A stretch of DNA of 6,521 nt, taken from NCBI GenBank assembly GCA_027000105.1, contig JALTOP010000365.1, positions 6,405 through 12,925 on the forward strand, in the 5' to 3' direction. A program made the position numbers and the translations under genes. The notes below the pieces were generated by a model. The model was not told the DNA's origin. It saw only the letters and a list, made by a program, of their open reading frames with translations, and did no database searches. Position 1 is the stretch's first letter. Every line of letters begins with the position of its first letter. The DNA is from Planctomycetaceae bacterium. Its GTDB lineage: Bacteria; Planctomycetota; Planctomycetia; Planctomycetales; Planctomycetaceae. This document shows positions 1-5,775 of this stretch, piece after piece.

Positions 1-428
1 GGGAGAAAGATGGCCCGGTTGGTGTCGCTTTCGCCAACGCGTTGGCACAACAGACGCAGGGGCACAGCAATTTGCTTGCTGTTTTGGAACCAAATCTGGC
101 CGTAAAACCAGCTACCGTGATGGTGACGAAGGTGACAATCAAGGGGGCCAAACAGGCCGTCCAGATGTTCGGTCCTGCTCAGTACGCTGTTGCCAAGGCG
201 GTTGCCGATTCCGTTGAAGCTGGTGTGATTCCTAAAGATCAGGCTGAAAATCTGGTTATCGTTTGTGGTGTCTTTATTCATTGGGAAGCGGAAGACGATA
301 AAAAAATCTTCCAATACAATTACGAAGCGACAAAATTGTCCATCGAAAGAGCGATGAAACAGGAGCCTTCAGCAGACGAAATGGTCGCCAAGAAGGAAGG
401 GGCCTCTCATCCTTTCTCAGGTGTGTAG
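1..428 (+). CDS. fae: Formaldehyde-activating enzyme Fae (5' end missing)
   Basis: Fae (5,6,7,8-tetrahydromethanopterin hydro-lyase) condenses formaldehyde with tetrahydromethanopterin to give methylene-H4MPT in the cytoplasm. The reading frame is open from base 3 at the window edge and ends at TAG 426-428, giving 141 visible residues. The family is usually about 165-175 residues, so some 25-30 N-terminal residues lie outside, including the region of the His proposed as catalytic. Family signatures seen: GPVGVAFANAL at the left edge, GHSNLLAVLEPNLAVKPAT, the KGAKQAVQMFGPAQYAVAKA block, GVFIHWEAEDDKK, YNYEATKLSI and the terminal HPF. The TTG at base 42 is an internal codon, not the start, because conserved Fae sequence continues upstream of it. 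A methylene-H4MPT dehydrogenase gene, the next step of the pathway, follows after a 543-base spacer. Identification is firm from the motifs; no truncation or frameshift is visible inside the window. Confidence 0.95.
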   Translation, partial: EKDGPVGVAFANALAQQTQGHSNLLAVLEPNLAVKPATVMVTKVTIKGAKQAVQMFGPAQYAVAKAVADSVEAGVIPKDQAENLVIVCGVFIHWEAEDDKKIFQYNYEATKLSIERAMKQEPSADEMVAKKEGASHPFSGV

Positions 429-556
429 TGCTTTTTCAGGCTACCTTAAATCGGGGCTCTCTTTTCATGGGCCGTGCTCCTTCCTGTTTGGATGTCCTCT
501 TTGCATGGTTTGCAAGTATGACCCCGATGGTGGTAGCGGTCGAATAGAATCTTTCG

Positions 557-591
557 CCCCCCCTTGAGCCCTGTCTCAATTGGGGGTTTTT
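557..591 (+). terminator. Probable intrinsic terminator downstream of fae
   Basis: A run of seven C at 557-563 is followed by TTGAG (564-568), a six-base loop CCCTGT (569-574), CTCAA (575-579), TT, GGGGG (582-586) and five T (587-591). TTGAG pairs with CTCAA and five C pair with GGGGG across a small CC/TT internal loop. A GC-rich stem followed directly by a T run fits a rho-independent terminator on the + strand. It lies about 130 bases after the fae stop, so it probably ends the fae transcript and separates it from the dehydrogenase gene. Confidence 0.55.
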
Positions 592-690
592 GTCAGTTTT
601 CGCCAGTCTGTGTACCGGTCTGTGTGCGTTGTGTTACTAACGGTTAATGTTTACGAACGGTGCGAAAACTTTTGAAAATCTCATTTTGGT

Positions 691-893
691 TACGGCGGTC
701 GGAACAGACCAGCCGTGCCGGGATATTCAGCCCTTTGTTCTGTTGATGATCATGGCGAACTGATTTGAGCGCTCTGTTTCAGTTGTCATGGGTGTTATCG
801 AGGTATGAACGAGAGAGTGAGTTCTCGTTTTTTCGGGAACGTCTCGTCGGGGTAGATTGTTCCGGCTCTTTTCCGGTTCCTGGAAGGCAATCT
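691..893 (+). other. Multi-hairpin region, possible structured leader before the dehydrogenase gene
   Basis: The 543-base spacer between the two C1 genes shows no convincing gene but has four successive inverted repeats. First, 691-717: ten pairs (one T:G) with a single bulged A and a six-base loop GGAACA. Second, 751-790: twelve pairs (one G:T) with one bulged G and a 15-base loop containing GAGCGCTC. Third, 808-829: seven pairs followed by T residues. Fourth, 854-893: ten pairs with a two-base bulge, around an 18-base interior. The last hairpin ends about 80 bases before the ATG at 972. I recognise no known RNA family. It could be a structured mRNA leader, a small RNA, protein-binding DNA sites, or chance; pairing was done by eye and no folding energy was calculated. 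Confidence 0.35.
808..833 (+). terminator. Weak terminator-like or attenuator-like hairpin
   Basis: AACGAGA (808-814) pairs with TCTCGTT (823-829) around an eight-base loop, and the T run continues to 833. The stem has only three G:C pairs, so it would be a weak terminator. Its place about 140 bases upstream of the dehydrogenase start, among other hairpins, would suit an attenuator, but this is inferred only from shape and position. Confidence 0.25.
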
Positions 894-971
894 CAATGTC
901 TGTCAAGGTGGTATCGGGAACGACGAAGTTGATTACCTGGATGTAGATCACCCAGCCGTAGAGAGACAGTT

Positions 972-1826
972 ATGAAACGCATTCTCCTGCAGTTTGATAC
1001 TGATGTGCATGCAAGCAGTTTTGATGCGGTGACCGCATTGGATGCGTCTGTTGATCACCTTCTTTCCTATTCTCAGGTCAATTCCACGAATGTTGTGTCG
1101 CTGGTTCAGGGAGCCATTTTTACCCGCGGTCCGGAGGAATTGAAGAATACGGCGATTTTCATCGGAGGTAGCGATGTTGAAGCCGGTGAAAAGCTGCTAG
1201 CTAAGGTGCAGGAATCCTTTTTTGGCCCGATGCGGGTTTCTGTGATGATGGATTCCAACGGCTGTAACACAACTGCGGCAGCGGCAGTGCTCTCTGCTCG
1301 AAAGCATCTTGACCTGTCACAAGCGAAAGCGGTGATCCTGGGAGGGACCGGGCCGGTCGGACGGCGTGTCGCCCAGATATTGGGAGCTTGCGGGGCGCAT
1401 GTGATCCTCACATCGCGCACAATGGACAAGGCCAGACACGTCTGTTCCGTCATCGATGGGGTATCCGGAAAATATGAGCCTGCGGTCGTTCCCGAAAACG
1501 GCGATCTCTCTCCCCTGTTGAAAGATGCCGATCTGCTCATTTCGGCTGGAGCCGCCGGAGTCCGTTTTACGCATCTCGATCAGTTGACAGCTTCCCGGAC
1601 GCTCCGAGTCGCCATTGATCTCAATGCAGTTCCTCCCCTGGGGATTGAAGGGATTCAATCGACCGACAAAGCAAAGGAAATAGGGCATCTTGTTTGCTAC
1701 GGAGCGCTTGGGGTGGGGGGATTGAAAATGAAGATTCACCATCAGTTGATCGAACGCCTGTTCGAGGCGAACGATCAGGTTATTGACACAAGTCAAATTT
1801 ACAATGCGGCGGTAGATATGGTGTAA
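972..1826 (+). CDS. mtdC: NAD(P)-dependent methylenetetrahydromethanopterin dehydrogenase (MtdA/B/C family)
   Basis: This 284-residue cytoplasmic enzyme should oxidise methylene-H4MPT to methenyl-H4MPT with reduction of NAD(P), the step after Fae. The length matches the family (about 285-290). The N-terminal half starts KRILLQFDTDVHASSFDAV and contains IFTRG (49-53), TAIFIGGSDVEAGE (60-73), FFGPMRV (83-89) and MMDSNGCNTTAAAAV (92-106), all typical of MtdA/MtdB-like proteins. A Rossmann nucleotide-binding core follows with GGTGPVG at 124-130 and an Arg (149) at the end of the second strand, near the cofactor 2'-position. The C-terminal part has AIDLNAVPPLGIEGI and YGALGVGGLKMKIH. The ATG has a purine-rich GAGAG at 961-965 as a weak ribosome binding site. 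Choosing mtdC over mtdA or mtdB rests on the probable planctomycete origin, since MtdC is the class described there; the exact class and the NAD/NADP preference cannot be settled by reading. Confidence 0.92.
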   Translation: MKRILLQFDTDVHASSFDAVTALDASVDHLLSYSQVNSTNVVSLVQGAIFTRGPEELKNTAIFIGGSDVEAGEKLLAKVQESFFGPMRVSVMMDSNGCNTTAAAAVLSARKHLDLSQAKAVILGGTGPVGRRVAQILGACGAHVILTSRTMDKARHVCSVIDGVSGKYEPAVVPENGDLSPLLKDADLLISAGAAGVRFTHLDQLTASRTLRVAIDLNAVPPLGIEGIQSTDKAKEIGHLVCYGALGVGGLKMKIHHQLIERLFEANDQVIDTSQIYNAAVDMV

Positions 1827-1863
1827 CATAGGGGAGATGGGTAGAGTGGCGTTGTCCCCTGTG
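1827..1863 (+). terminator. Hairpin immediately after the dehydrogenase stop codon
   Basis: Directly after the TAA (1824-1826), CATAGGGGA (1827-1835) pairs with TCCCCTGTG (1855-1863), nine pairs including one T:G, around a 19-base loop. The position suits a transcript end or mRNA-stabilising structure. The bases that follow (TCGCGTTCC) are not T-rich, so it is not a classical intrinsic terminator. A looser T-rich stretch appears only at about 1887-1895. Confidence 0.35.
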
Positions 1864-2048
1864 TCGCGTTCCTATTCTCTTAATGCTTTTTATTTGTGTC
1901 ATAGTCCCCAAATTACACGTTGCTGAAATTCCCCTTGCCTCATTGTCGCGAAATGCGGTAATTCTACGCAGTGCCATTGCACCCAATTGGGGTGGAGGCT
2001 CTTACTCTGCGCAATTTCCCCACAGCATATCCAGTCAGACAGAATATC

Positions 2049-2074
2049 CAATCAGATTGTATCACCCCGATACA
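2049..2074. repeat. Two overlapping small palindromes upstream of bamA
   Basis: CAATC-A-GATTG (2049-2059) is a perfect inverted repeat with a one-base centre. Overlapping its right end, TGTATC (2058-2063) and GATACA (2069-2074) form a second perfect inverted repeat with a five-base ACCCC spacer. They lie 33 to 58 bases before the bamA start codon, where an operator or a 5' leader hairpin could sit. No matching regulator family is recognised. The rest of the 280-base spacer shows no convincing gene or promoter. Confidence 0.25.
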
Positions 2075-2092
2075 TTGACGACGCGAATCAGC

Positions 2093-2106
2093 ATCAGGTC
2101 GAATTT
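2093..2106 (+). promoter_or_regulatory. Ribosome binding site that sets the bamA start
   Basis: ATCAGGT (2093-2099) is followed by exactly seven bases and then ATG 2107. AGGT matches the core of the anti-Shine-Dalgarno complement. The same ATCAGGT plus seven-base spacing occurs before the lipoprotein gene at 5862, which supports both start choices. Confidence 0.5.
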
Positions 2107-5100
2107 ATGGTGAATCCAAACCGACAGTTTCAAAGGCAAATAACTCGTTATTTCCGTGCGAGTTATCCCGTCGATGATGAACAGGGAAAAATATTGCCTG
2201 GGAAAATCGGCTCACAGAACAGGACGTTCCGAAAACCGGGTATTCGGGTTTTCCTGGGTTTGGCTATTTTGATGCTCATGATTACCGGTTGTCACACGCC
2301 CTGGATGGTCTGTTCGGGAGAGAGTCATTCCGGTCAGATTGTTCGGGCGCAATCAGCCGAGGGTGTTGATCCCGCGTTCCAGCAAATGATGGAAGAGAAT
2401 TCGGGCTCAAACAGGAAAAGCTGGTACGATGGTGAGATTGAGACTGTTTCCGAGGAGGTTCCGGAGATCACGCCCCTTCAGCAGGAACAGGAGATACCGC
2501 CCGAGCAACCCCGCTCACAATCCGCATTGAATCCACTGCAACAACAGGCACAACACAAAACTCCGATGTTGTTGCAACAATCCCTGTTGGAGCAAAAGAG
2601 GGCGTTGGATTATATGCCGAAACCGCTTCTTGATGAAAACAAGGAGGTTTCCGAGCCCTCCCTGGATGAGCCGTTAGCTGATGTATTGATTGAAGGAAAT
2701 GCCACCATTCCGGTTTCTGCCCTGTCTCGATATATCAAGACTCGTCCCGGCAGGATCGCGACAGTGGACCAGATTCGCGACGATATCCGTTCGCTTTACA
2801 GTACAAAGTGGTTCTTTACGGTTGAACCCGTTTACCGACATTCGGAAAAGGGAACGGTTCTGGTCTTCAAGGTGACTGAGTTGCCGATTCTGCGCAGCGT
2901 GGAATATGTCGGAAACGAGAAGGTTAAGGATAAAGTTCTGGCCGGTATTACCGGATTGAAACCGATGCACGCTTTTTCCGTCGCGGCGAACCGGGAATCT
3001 GTTCGCCGTATTCGAGATTACTACAGGGAAAAAGGATTTCTTTACGCTGAGGTAACATTGGAAAAGGGGAACTCTCCGGACGATCGCGATGTTGTTTTTC
3101 GCATCACGGAGGGGCCGAAAGTGAAAGTCGCTTCCATTAAATTTCGTGGCAACAAGGATGTTTCCTCCGGTGTGCTCAAGATGCGACTGACCACGAAGAA
3201 AAGGATTCTCTGGAAGTTCGGCGGTCAATACGACCCCAATACGATCTCCTCCGATATCGCAGCCATAAAGAAATATTATCACAATATCGGGTACTTCGAT
3301 GTCCAGGTTTCCGAAGAACGGAAGTTTTCGGACGATCGTTCTACGGTTTCCATCACCTATACGATCGACGAGGGCGAACGGTACAAAATCCGAAAGATAA
3401 TTCTGAAAGGAAACCGGATTTATTCGCGGGAACAGTTGATGAAGGATTTCAAGCTGTCAGAAGGAAGTTATTACAGTGCTCGCGATCTGGCCAAGGATGT
3501 CAACGGGATACAGGACAAATATGGCGTGTTGGGGCGGTTGTTTGCCAAGGTCAATCCAGGGACAAAATTCACACAGGAACCGGGTGTTCTTGATCTGGTT
3601 TACGATATCGACGAAGACCGTGTCTACCGCATCGGAATGATCAACGTCAATATTCGAGGTCAGTTTACCCATACGAAGGAAACGGTCGCCCTGAATCAGT
3701 TGTTGGTCGCTCCGGGCGATCTGGCCGACCCGGAAAAAATAAGGAAGTCCCGTGCCCGCCTGGGAGGCTCGCCGGTTTGGGAACGTGCCGGGCCGGATGG
3801 GCCGCAAATCAATATCCGACCGGTGATGAACCCGACTTATCTGGCCCGGAATCCCGAACCAAGTGCCGACCCACCGGTTATCCGTGGTTCCAATGGCTAT
3901 TTCGGAACAACGCCGTCAGCTTCAGCGCAGCATCGCTATTTGCCGAGCGATAACCGCATACAGGAAAGTTATAACAAGCTGATACTGACCAACCTGAAAA
4001 AACAGAAACGACAGGAACAGCAGGAACCGCCCGGACGGGTTCGTGTGAGTCACACTATTCCCGGTGCGGGGCACACATTACAGCCGGCGAGTGAGCACGG
4101 CGATCATTCCGACAAGGCCCCGTCACCTGTTGCAACCTCTCCCAACACGAAGCAGGAACATTACTATCGAGAGTATCGCAAAAAACGGGACGAACTGGAT
4201 CGACTGTGGTTGTATCAACCGCTCGATTTTGAGCATTCTCGCGTATTCTTTGAAACAGCGAGACCATTTTTGACTTCGATTCTTTCACAACCGCAGGAGT
4301 CTCCGGTCATCCGGGGTCAAAGTGTGGATCAGTATGCCGCTCCTCCGGATCTGATGCAGCCCCAGCCTCAACCGGGTCGGGAGATGGGGCCCCCCATTTT
4401 GAATCCGGAGTTGCCTCCCGGTTATGTCGATCTGGACTTGAATGTTACCGAAGCGAGGACGGGGCGATTCATGGTCGGAGCCAGTGTCAACAGTAACTCT
4501 GGCGTGTTTGGTAATATTGTTCTGGAAGAACAGAATTTCGATCTGTTCGCCTTCCCGAGAAGCTGGCGTGATGTTGTCGATGGTTACGCATTTCGGGGCG
4601 ATGGACAGCAATTTCGCCTGGAAGCGACACCGGGTAATCTGGTCAGTCGTTATTTGGCAAGTTGGACGAATCCCCATTTTCTGGATACTGACTACTCCCT
4701 CGGTGTGAGTGGTTTCTACTATCAGCGATTCTTCCGCGACTGGAACGAACAGCGAACTGGCGGGCGGATCAGCATCGGGAAAATGCTGACACGGGAAATT
4801 TCCTTCAATACCGCCATTCGTCTGGAAAAGGTTCACATCTCGAATTTGAGGCTCAACGCACCTTCGTTGTTGCCAACTTTGGGAGATAATTTCCTGGGAA
4901 CGGGAAAAATAACACTGGGGTATGACACGCGTGATTCCGCCTCGATGGCTACGGAAGGGTTCAATGTACAAACTAGCGTTGAGCAGGCCTTTGTAGAAAA
5001 CACATTTACGAAGCTGGAGTTGCAGGGCTCGCAGTATTTCACAACCTATCAACGCCCCGACGGGGCAGGAAAGCATGTTCTCTCGTTTCGGGGAAATCTG

Positions 5101-5502
5101 GGGTGGACGACAGATAACACTCCCGCTTTCGAACGATTCTATGCAGGTGGGTTTCAGTCGTTTCGCGGATTCCAATACCGATCGGTTGGTCCGTTGGAAC
5201 CGCCCAATCTGGGAACCAATGGCGCACAGGTCGGGGGTAATTTCCAACTGCTCGGCACAGCGGAATATATGCTCCCGATCATGGCGAGTGAAACAGTTCG
5301 ATTCGTCGCCTTCACCGATTTCGGTACCGTTGAACGCAATGTTTCATTGGAGAACTTCCGTGTCGCGGTGGGCGGCGGGCTGAGAATTACCGTGCCTCAA
5401 ATGGGGCCTGTTCCCATTGCATTGGATTGGTCCTTTCCCATCGTTAAAGAAGACACCGATATCAGACAACTCTTTTCATTTTACATCGGCTTGACGCGAT
5501 AA
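2107..5502 (+). CDS. bamA: BamA/Omp85-family outer membrane protein assembly factor, with lipobox and POTRA5 insert
   Basis: BamA inserts folded beta-barrel proteins into the outer membrane. From ATG 2107 the protein has 1131 residues, against about 800 for proteobacterial BamA. Order: N-region with Arg/Lys (42-47), hydrophobic stretch 48-58, lipobox ITGC with Cys62, Gln/Glu/Pro-rich linker (about 63-190), POTRA1 (191-259), POTRA2 (261-337), POTRA3 (338-424), POTRA4 (426-506), POTRA5 beginning at 507, a low-complexity insert (574-771), the last POTRA5 strand (GYVDLDLNVTE, 772-782), then the barrel (787-1131). The barrel has the conserved loop-6 motif as FRGF (1019-1022) and ends FSFYIGLTR. 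An in-frame TTG at 1987 would add 40 residues that look unlike a signal peptide and lacks a ribosome binding site; the ATG has AGGT at the right distance. Odd features are the lipobox, the insert and a C-terminal Arg where an aromatic is usual. A paralogue rather than the main BamA is possible. No other Bam gene is recognised beside it. Confidence 0.92.
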   Translation: MVNPNRQFQRQITRYFRASYPVDDEQGKILPGKIGSQNRTFRKPGIRVFLGLAILMLMITGCHTPWMVCSGESHSGQIVRAQSAEGVDPAFQQMMEENSGSNRKSWYDGEIETVSEEVPEITPLQQEQEIPPEQPRSQSALNPLQQQAQHKTPMLLQQSLLEQKRALDYMPKPLLDENKEVSEPSLDEPLADVLIEGNATIPVSALSRYIKTRPGRIATVDQIRDDIRSLYSTKWFFTVEPVYRHSEKGTVLVFKVTELPILRSVEYVGNEKVKDKVLAGITGLKPMHAFSVAANRESVRRIRDYYREKGFLYAEVTLEKGNSPDDRDVVFRITEGPKVKVASIKFRGNKDVSSGVLKMRLTTKKRILWKFGGQYDPNTISSDIAAIKKYYHNIGYFDVQVSEERKFSDDRSTVSITYTIDEGERYKIRKIILKGNRIYSREQLMKDFKLSEGSYYSARDLAKDVNGIQDKYGVLGRLFAKVNPGTKFTQEPGVLDLVYDIDEDRVYRIGMINVNIRGQFTHTKETVALNQLLVAPGDLADPEKIRKSRARLGGSPVWERAGPDGPQINIRPVMNPTYLARNPEPSADPPVIRGSNGYFGTTPSASAQHRYLPSDNRIQESYNKLILTNLKKQKRQEQQEPPGRVRVSHTIPGAGHTLQPASEHGDHSDKAPSPVATSPNTKQEHYYREYRKKRDELDRLWLYQPLDFEHSRVFFETARPFLTSILSQPQESPVIRGQSVDQYAAPPDLMQPQPQPGREMGPPILNPELPPGYVDLDLNVTEARTGRFMVGASVNSNSGVFGNIVLEEQNFDLFAFPRSWRDVVDGYAFRGDGQQFRLEATPGNLVSRYLASWTNPHFLDTDYSLGVSGFYYQRFFRDWNEQRTGGRISIGKMLTREISFNTAIRLEKVHISNLRLNAPSLLPTLGDNFLGTGKITLGYDTRDSASMATEGFNVQTSVEQAFVENTFTKLELQGSQYFTTYQRPDGAGKHVLSFRGNLGWTTDNTPAFERFYAGGFQSFRGFQYRSVGPLEPPNLGTNGAQVGGNFQLLGTAEYMLPIMASETVRFVAFTDFGTVERNVSLENFRVAVGGGLRITVPQMGPVPIALDWSFPIVKEDTDIRQLFSFYIGLTR
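3826..4419 (+). other. Low-complexity insert of about 198 residues within POTRA5 of BamA
   Basis: BamA residues 574-771 interrupt the fifth POTRA domain between its second strand (ending QINIRPV) and its last strand (VDLDLNV). The segment is rich in Pro, Gln, Ser and charged residues. It includes a charged, possibly helical stretch KLILTNLKKQKRQEQQEP, a second one YYREYRKKRDELDRLW, and a QPQPQP run near its end. The motif PVIRG occurs twice, at residues 590-594 (bases 3874-3888) and 733-737 (bases 4303-4317). It would lie in the periplasm next to the barrel. The boundaries are judged from POTRA pattern matching and may be off by several residues. Confidence 0.7.
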
Positions 5503-5537
5503 ACACGACAAACGTGACAAAGGCGACAGAATCGACA
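5502..5537. repeat. Short degenerate array with a 9-base period at the bamA 3' end
   Basis: Four successive 9-mers, AACACGACA, AACGTGACA, AAGGCGACA and GAATCGACA, place GACA at 5507, 5516, 5525 and 5534 with exact 9-base spacing. The array begins on the last base of the bamA stop codon (TAA 5500-5502). It is too short and degenerate for a CRISPR. It could be a low-complexity remnant or a set of protein contact sites. Confidence 0.5.
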
Positions 5538-5582
5538 GGCAACAGGGAGTACGCACCAATCGGAATGGCTGCGTTGCCTTCG
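5533..5582 (+). terminator. Possible hairpin terminator downstream of bamA
   Basis: AGGCAAC (5537-5543) pairs with GTTGCCT (5573-5579), extended by three more pairs (5533-5535 with 5580-5582) past a bulged C, around a 29-base loop. Six T occur at 5593-5598, about ten bases past the stem. The large loop and the gap to the T run make it a weak terminator candidate, but it is the best one in the 373-base spacer after bamA. Confidence 0.3.
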
Positions 5583-5595
5583 TGCCTGACCGTTT

Positions 5596-5619
5596 TTTGA
5601 ATGAAAGTTTGAATGAAAG
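5596..5619. repeat. Perfect tandem duplication of a 12-mer
   Basis: TTTGAATGAAAG occurs twice head to tail, at 5596-5607 and 5608-5619, with no mismatch. It lies in the purine-rich spacer after bamA, 15 bases before a second tandem duplication (5635-5672) that shares the core ATGAAA. Confidence 0.85.
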
Positions 5620-5634
5620 ACAGAAAAGAGCAGT

Positions 5635-5672
5635 ATGAAACAGTAAACAGAAAATGAAACAGTAAACAGAAA
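5635..5672. repeat. Perfect tandem duplication of a 19-mer
   Basis: ATGAAACAGTAAACAGAAA occurs twice head to tail, at 5635-5653 and 5654-5672, with no mismatch. Together with the 12-mer pair, ATGAAA begins at 5601, 5613, 5635 and 5654. This looks like replication slippage or a cluster of binding sites. The T-rich opposite strand yields apparent hydrophobic reading frames that are an artefact of the composition. Confidence 0.88.
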
Positions 5673-5710
5673 GAAGACAATTAGAGACGAGCAGGATTTC
5701 CGAAAAGCCG

Positions 5711-5765
5711 GTGAGATGTAAATTTTGCAGGTGAATCCCGTTATTGCTCCCTCCTGCGGTCTCAC
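5711..5765. repeat. Nested inverted repeat in the spacer after bamA
   Basis: GTGAGA (5711-5716) is complementary to TCTCAC (5760-5765). Nested within it, GCAGG (5727-5731) is complementary to CCTGC (5753-5757). The outer and inner arms are separated by ten bases on the left and two on the right. It ends 11 bases before the promoter candidate at 5776. It may be a regulatory or leader structure, or chance. Confidence 0.25.
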
Positions 5766-5775
5766 TCGCCTCCTC

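Noticed and set aside
42..428. A complete 128-residue Fae starting at TTG 42
   Set aside because: Conserved Fae sequence (GPVGVAFANA) continues upstream in frame to base 3, so the gene is cut by the window and 42 is internal.
672..700. A sigma70 promoter from TTGAAA at 672
   Set aside because: No acceptable -10 sequence lies 16-18 bases downstream; that region is the GC-rich hairpin arm.
727..951. A 74-residue - strand frame in the fae-dehydrogenase spacer
   Set aside because: It starts with GTG, has no clear ribosome binding site and no recognisable motif, and it overlaps the inverted repeats; treated as chance, though not excluded.
1317..1829. A 170-residue reading frame on the - strand over the dehydrogenase gene
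   Set aside because: It is antisense to a well-recognised enzyme and has no recognisable protein features.
1987..2106. A 40-residue N-terminal extension of BamA from TTG 1987
   Set aside because: The extension has no signal-peptide character and no ribosome binding site; ATG 2107 has AGGT seven bases upstream.
1883..2113. A 76-residue + strand frame before bamA
   Set aside because: It overlaps the bamA start region, lacks a good ribosome binding site and shows no motif.
4285..5247. A 320-residue reading frame on the - strand
   Set aside because: It lies wholly antisense to the BamA insert and barrel, whose + strand coding is firmly supported; the translation resembles no family I know.
5502..5672. 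A CRISPR array
   Set aside because: The repeats are head to tail without unique spacers of regular size, and no cas gene is present.
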